6,623 nt of DNA from Pseudorhodobacter antarcticus (lineage in GTDB: Bacteria > Pseudomonadota > Alphaproteobacteria > Rhodobacterales > Rhodobacteraceae): positions 1 to 6,623 of the forward strand of contig CAMDHB010000203.1 of NCBI GenBank assembly GCA_945897655.1, written 5' to 3'. A model generated the notes under the pieces. The model saw only the letters and a list, made by a program, of their open reading frames with translations, had not been told where the DNA came from and ran no database searches. The translations under genes were made by a program, and so were the position numbers. Below are positions 6,065 to 6,623 of the stretch, in pieces. The stretch's first letter is position 1, and each line of letters opens with the position of its first letter.

Positions 6065-6200
6065 CGGATGTGACGGGTGTGACGGGTTCTCCCACATGGA
6101 AATGCTTTCCAGCGAATAGATAACCCCAAGAAAGACTGGGTATACATGCAGTGTGAGTGAAAGCATCTGGGAAAACCCGTCACATCCGTCACATGCGTCA
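6062..6200. repeat. Iteron array A: 3 + 3 inverted 9-bp repeats, origin-like
   Basis: Three head-to-tail units, TGACGGATG, TGACGGGTG and TGACGGGTT (6062-6088), are mirrored by three units on the other strand (6174-6200; read there as TGACGCATG, TGACGGATG, TGACGGGTT). The arms extend to 33 bases each (6062-6094 and 6168-6200) with 30 matches. The innermost units are identical. A further pair, ATGCTTTC (6102-6109) and GAAAGCAT (6159-6166), follows inside. The centre also holds a small hairpin (GGAAA-TGC-TTTCC, 6098-6110) and ACCCC/GGGT around 6123-6141. The first unit contains the primase stop codon. Tandem short repeats directly behind a replication-protein gene are typical origin iterons, so a role as ori or as an initiator-binding site is likely but inferred. 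Confidence 0.8.
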
Positions 6201-6251
6201 CACGGAAGCTGCATCGGTCTTGCGGTTGTCCCTTCAGGGAGGGTATGGTGC

Positions 6252-6282
6252 TGAGCTACTCCCCAACTCTTGGACAGTTTCC
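6252..6282. mobile_element. Possible remnant end of an IS3-family element
   Basis: TGAGCTACTCCCCAACTC and then TTGGACAGTTTCC resembles the terminal inverted repeats of IS3-family elements, which often begin TGxxCT, have a CCCC run and contain TTGGACA. This is from memory of the family pattern. No transposase frame and no second end are seen in the window. It may be a solitary remnant or a chance likeness. Confidence 0.22.
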
Positions 6283-6312
6283 GGGTTGCTTTAAGCTACT
6301 GCCTGCACCTGC

Positions 6313-6465
6313 TGGTCGGTTTGGGTTGCGTTGATGTAGACCACGGCCTGCGCCTGACCACCGCAATCGCCCGACCCGATGCACGCGAAGAGGGTTCCAC
6401 GCGCCGGGCGATTGCTCAACACACGCCGAAAGGCGTAAATCAGCTACCGGTTCCGATCGCAGCTG
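6313..6465 (+). other. Hairpin-rich stretch between the iteron arrays, possible structured RNA
   Basis: The main element is a perfect 11-bp stem, GCAATCGCCCG (6363-6373) with CGGGCGATTGC (6405-6415). Its loop can extend the pairing through ACCC (6374-6377) and GGGT (6392-6395). A second hairpin follows, ACGCC-GAAA-GGCGT (6423-6436), with a GNRA-type tetraloop on the plus strand. A third is CAGCT (6441-6445) with AGCTG (6461-6465). Upstream, GGTCGG (6314-6319) and TTGCG (6326-6330) can pair with CCGACC (6371-6376) and CGCAA (6362-6366), competing with the main stem. No T-run follows, so this is not a standard terminator. A regulatory RNA, or a folded single-strand structure used in replication, would explain it; P4 itself uses a small RNA for immunity. 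I see no credible gene in 6201-6512. Confidence 0.4.
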
Positions 6466-6512
6466 GATGAAAGACCAGTGGCAGGTCAGGTGCCCTAACG
6501 TGTGGAACGGGA

Positions 6513-6620
6513 GGGGGAATGACGGGAATGGCGGGAATGTTTCCTCTCTTTCGCGGATCGATTTTTGAGGAACCAAACACACACGTATAAAGGAGAGAGA
6601 AACATTCCCGCCATTCCCGC
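6513..6620. repeat. Iteron array B: second inverted 9-bp repeat array, cut by the window edge
   Basis: Plus-strand units GGGGGAATG, ACGGGAATG and GCGGGAATG (6513-6539) face CATTCCCGC twice (6603-6611 and 6612-6620) on the right, where the window ends. The inner arms continue as TTTCCTCTC and GAGAGAAA, giving an inverted repeat close to 30 bp with one extra base. The spacer holds an A+T run (ATTTTTGAGG) and a CACACACGTATAAAG stretch, suitable for melting. Read in the same phase as array A, the units are TGACGGGAA and TGGCGGGAA, so both arrays share a TGRCGGG core with a 9-bp period. This suggests one protein family, perhaps the primase-helicase itself, binds both. Confidence 0.75.
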
Positions 6621-6623
6621 CGC

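Noticed and set aside
6062..6200. CRISPR-like reading of the TGACGG repeats
   Set aside because: The units are 9 bp, directly adjacent and arranged as an inverted repeat, with no spacers; this is an iteron pattern.
6062..6200. Rho-independent terminator for the primase operon
   Set aside because: The inverted arms could pair in RNA, but the loop is about 70 bases and no T-run follows 6200.
6291..6442. Short minus-strand frame (LFACIGSGDCGGQAQAVVYIN) with coding-like codon use and a faint IS66-transposase C-terminal flavour
   Set aside because: It is about 50 codons, needs an indel to align with the IS66 pattern, has a stop just upstream, and overlaps the perfect 11-bp hairpin. Not strong enough to call a transposase remnant.
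6467..6568. 33-codon plus-strand frame starting MKDQWQV
   Set aside because: No ribosome site, and half of it is translated iteron repeat (GNDGNGGN).
6256..6582. 108-codon minus-strand open frame across the iteron region
   Set aside because: It is built from repeat DNA and hairpins; the sequence is low in complexity with no motif.

Overview
The window looks like the integrase-to-origin half of a P4-like integrative element (phage satellite or genomic island) in a fairly GC-rich alphaproteobacterium. A Rhodobacterales-type host is my best guess from base composition, codon use and the style of the proteins. That is an impression, not a database result. The right edge cuts through a repeat array, so the element continues past 6623. 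The left edge may lie at or near the host junction.

Layout: (1) Positions 1-60 hold a strong inverted repeat beside what looks like the start of a leftward gene that leaves the window. (2) Positions 61-654 have no convincing gene. This AT-richer stretch before the integrase is the place to look for arm-type sites and attP/attL. (3) A tyrosine recombinase of the P4 integrase family (655-1869) is followed after one base by an unrecognised 206-aa gene (1871-2491). (4) Two separate AlpA-type small regulators follow (2565-2759 and 2860-3099), each with inverted repeats just upstream. (5) An unrecognised 104-aa gene (3102-3416) overlaps by four bases (ATGA) the start of an 883-aa replication protein (3413-6064). 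That protein has an archaeo-eukaryotic-type primase-like N-terminal half and a D5/P4-type superfamily 3 helicase C-terminal half. (6) A 559-bp gene-free region follows (6065-6623). It contains two arrays of 9-bp iterons. Each array is arranged as an inverted repeat around an A+T-containing spacer, and the two are separated by about 310 bp rich in hairpins.

How it fits together: Int would integrate and excise the element. The AlpA-like proteins are probably the switches; in P4-like elements AlpA relatives act as excisionases or activate integrase. The primase-helicase would replicate the excised circle from the iteron region directly behind its own gene. Two related iteron clusters separated by a few hundred bases recall the two-site (ori plus crr) design of phage P4, although the repeat sequences are different. 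The most interesting part of the window is this origin-like region, together with the structured DNA or RNA between its arrays.
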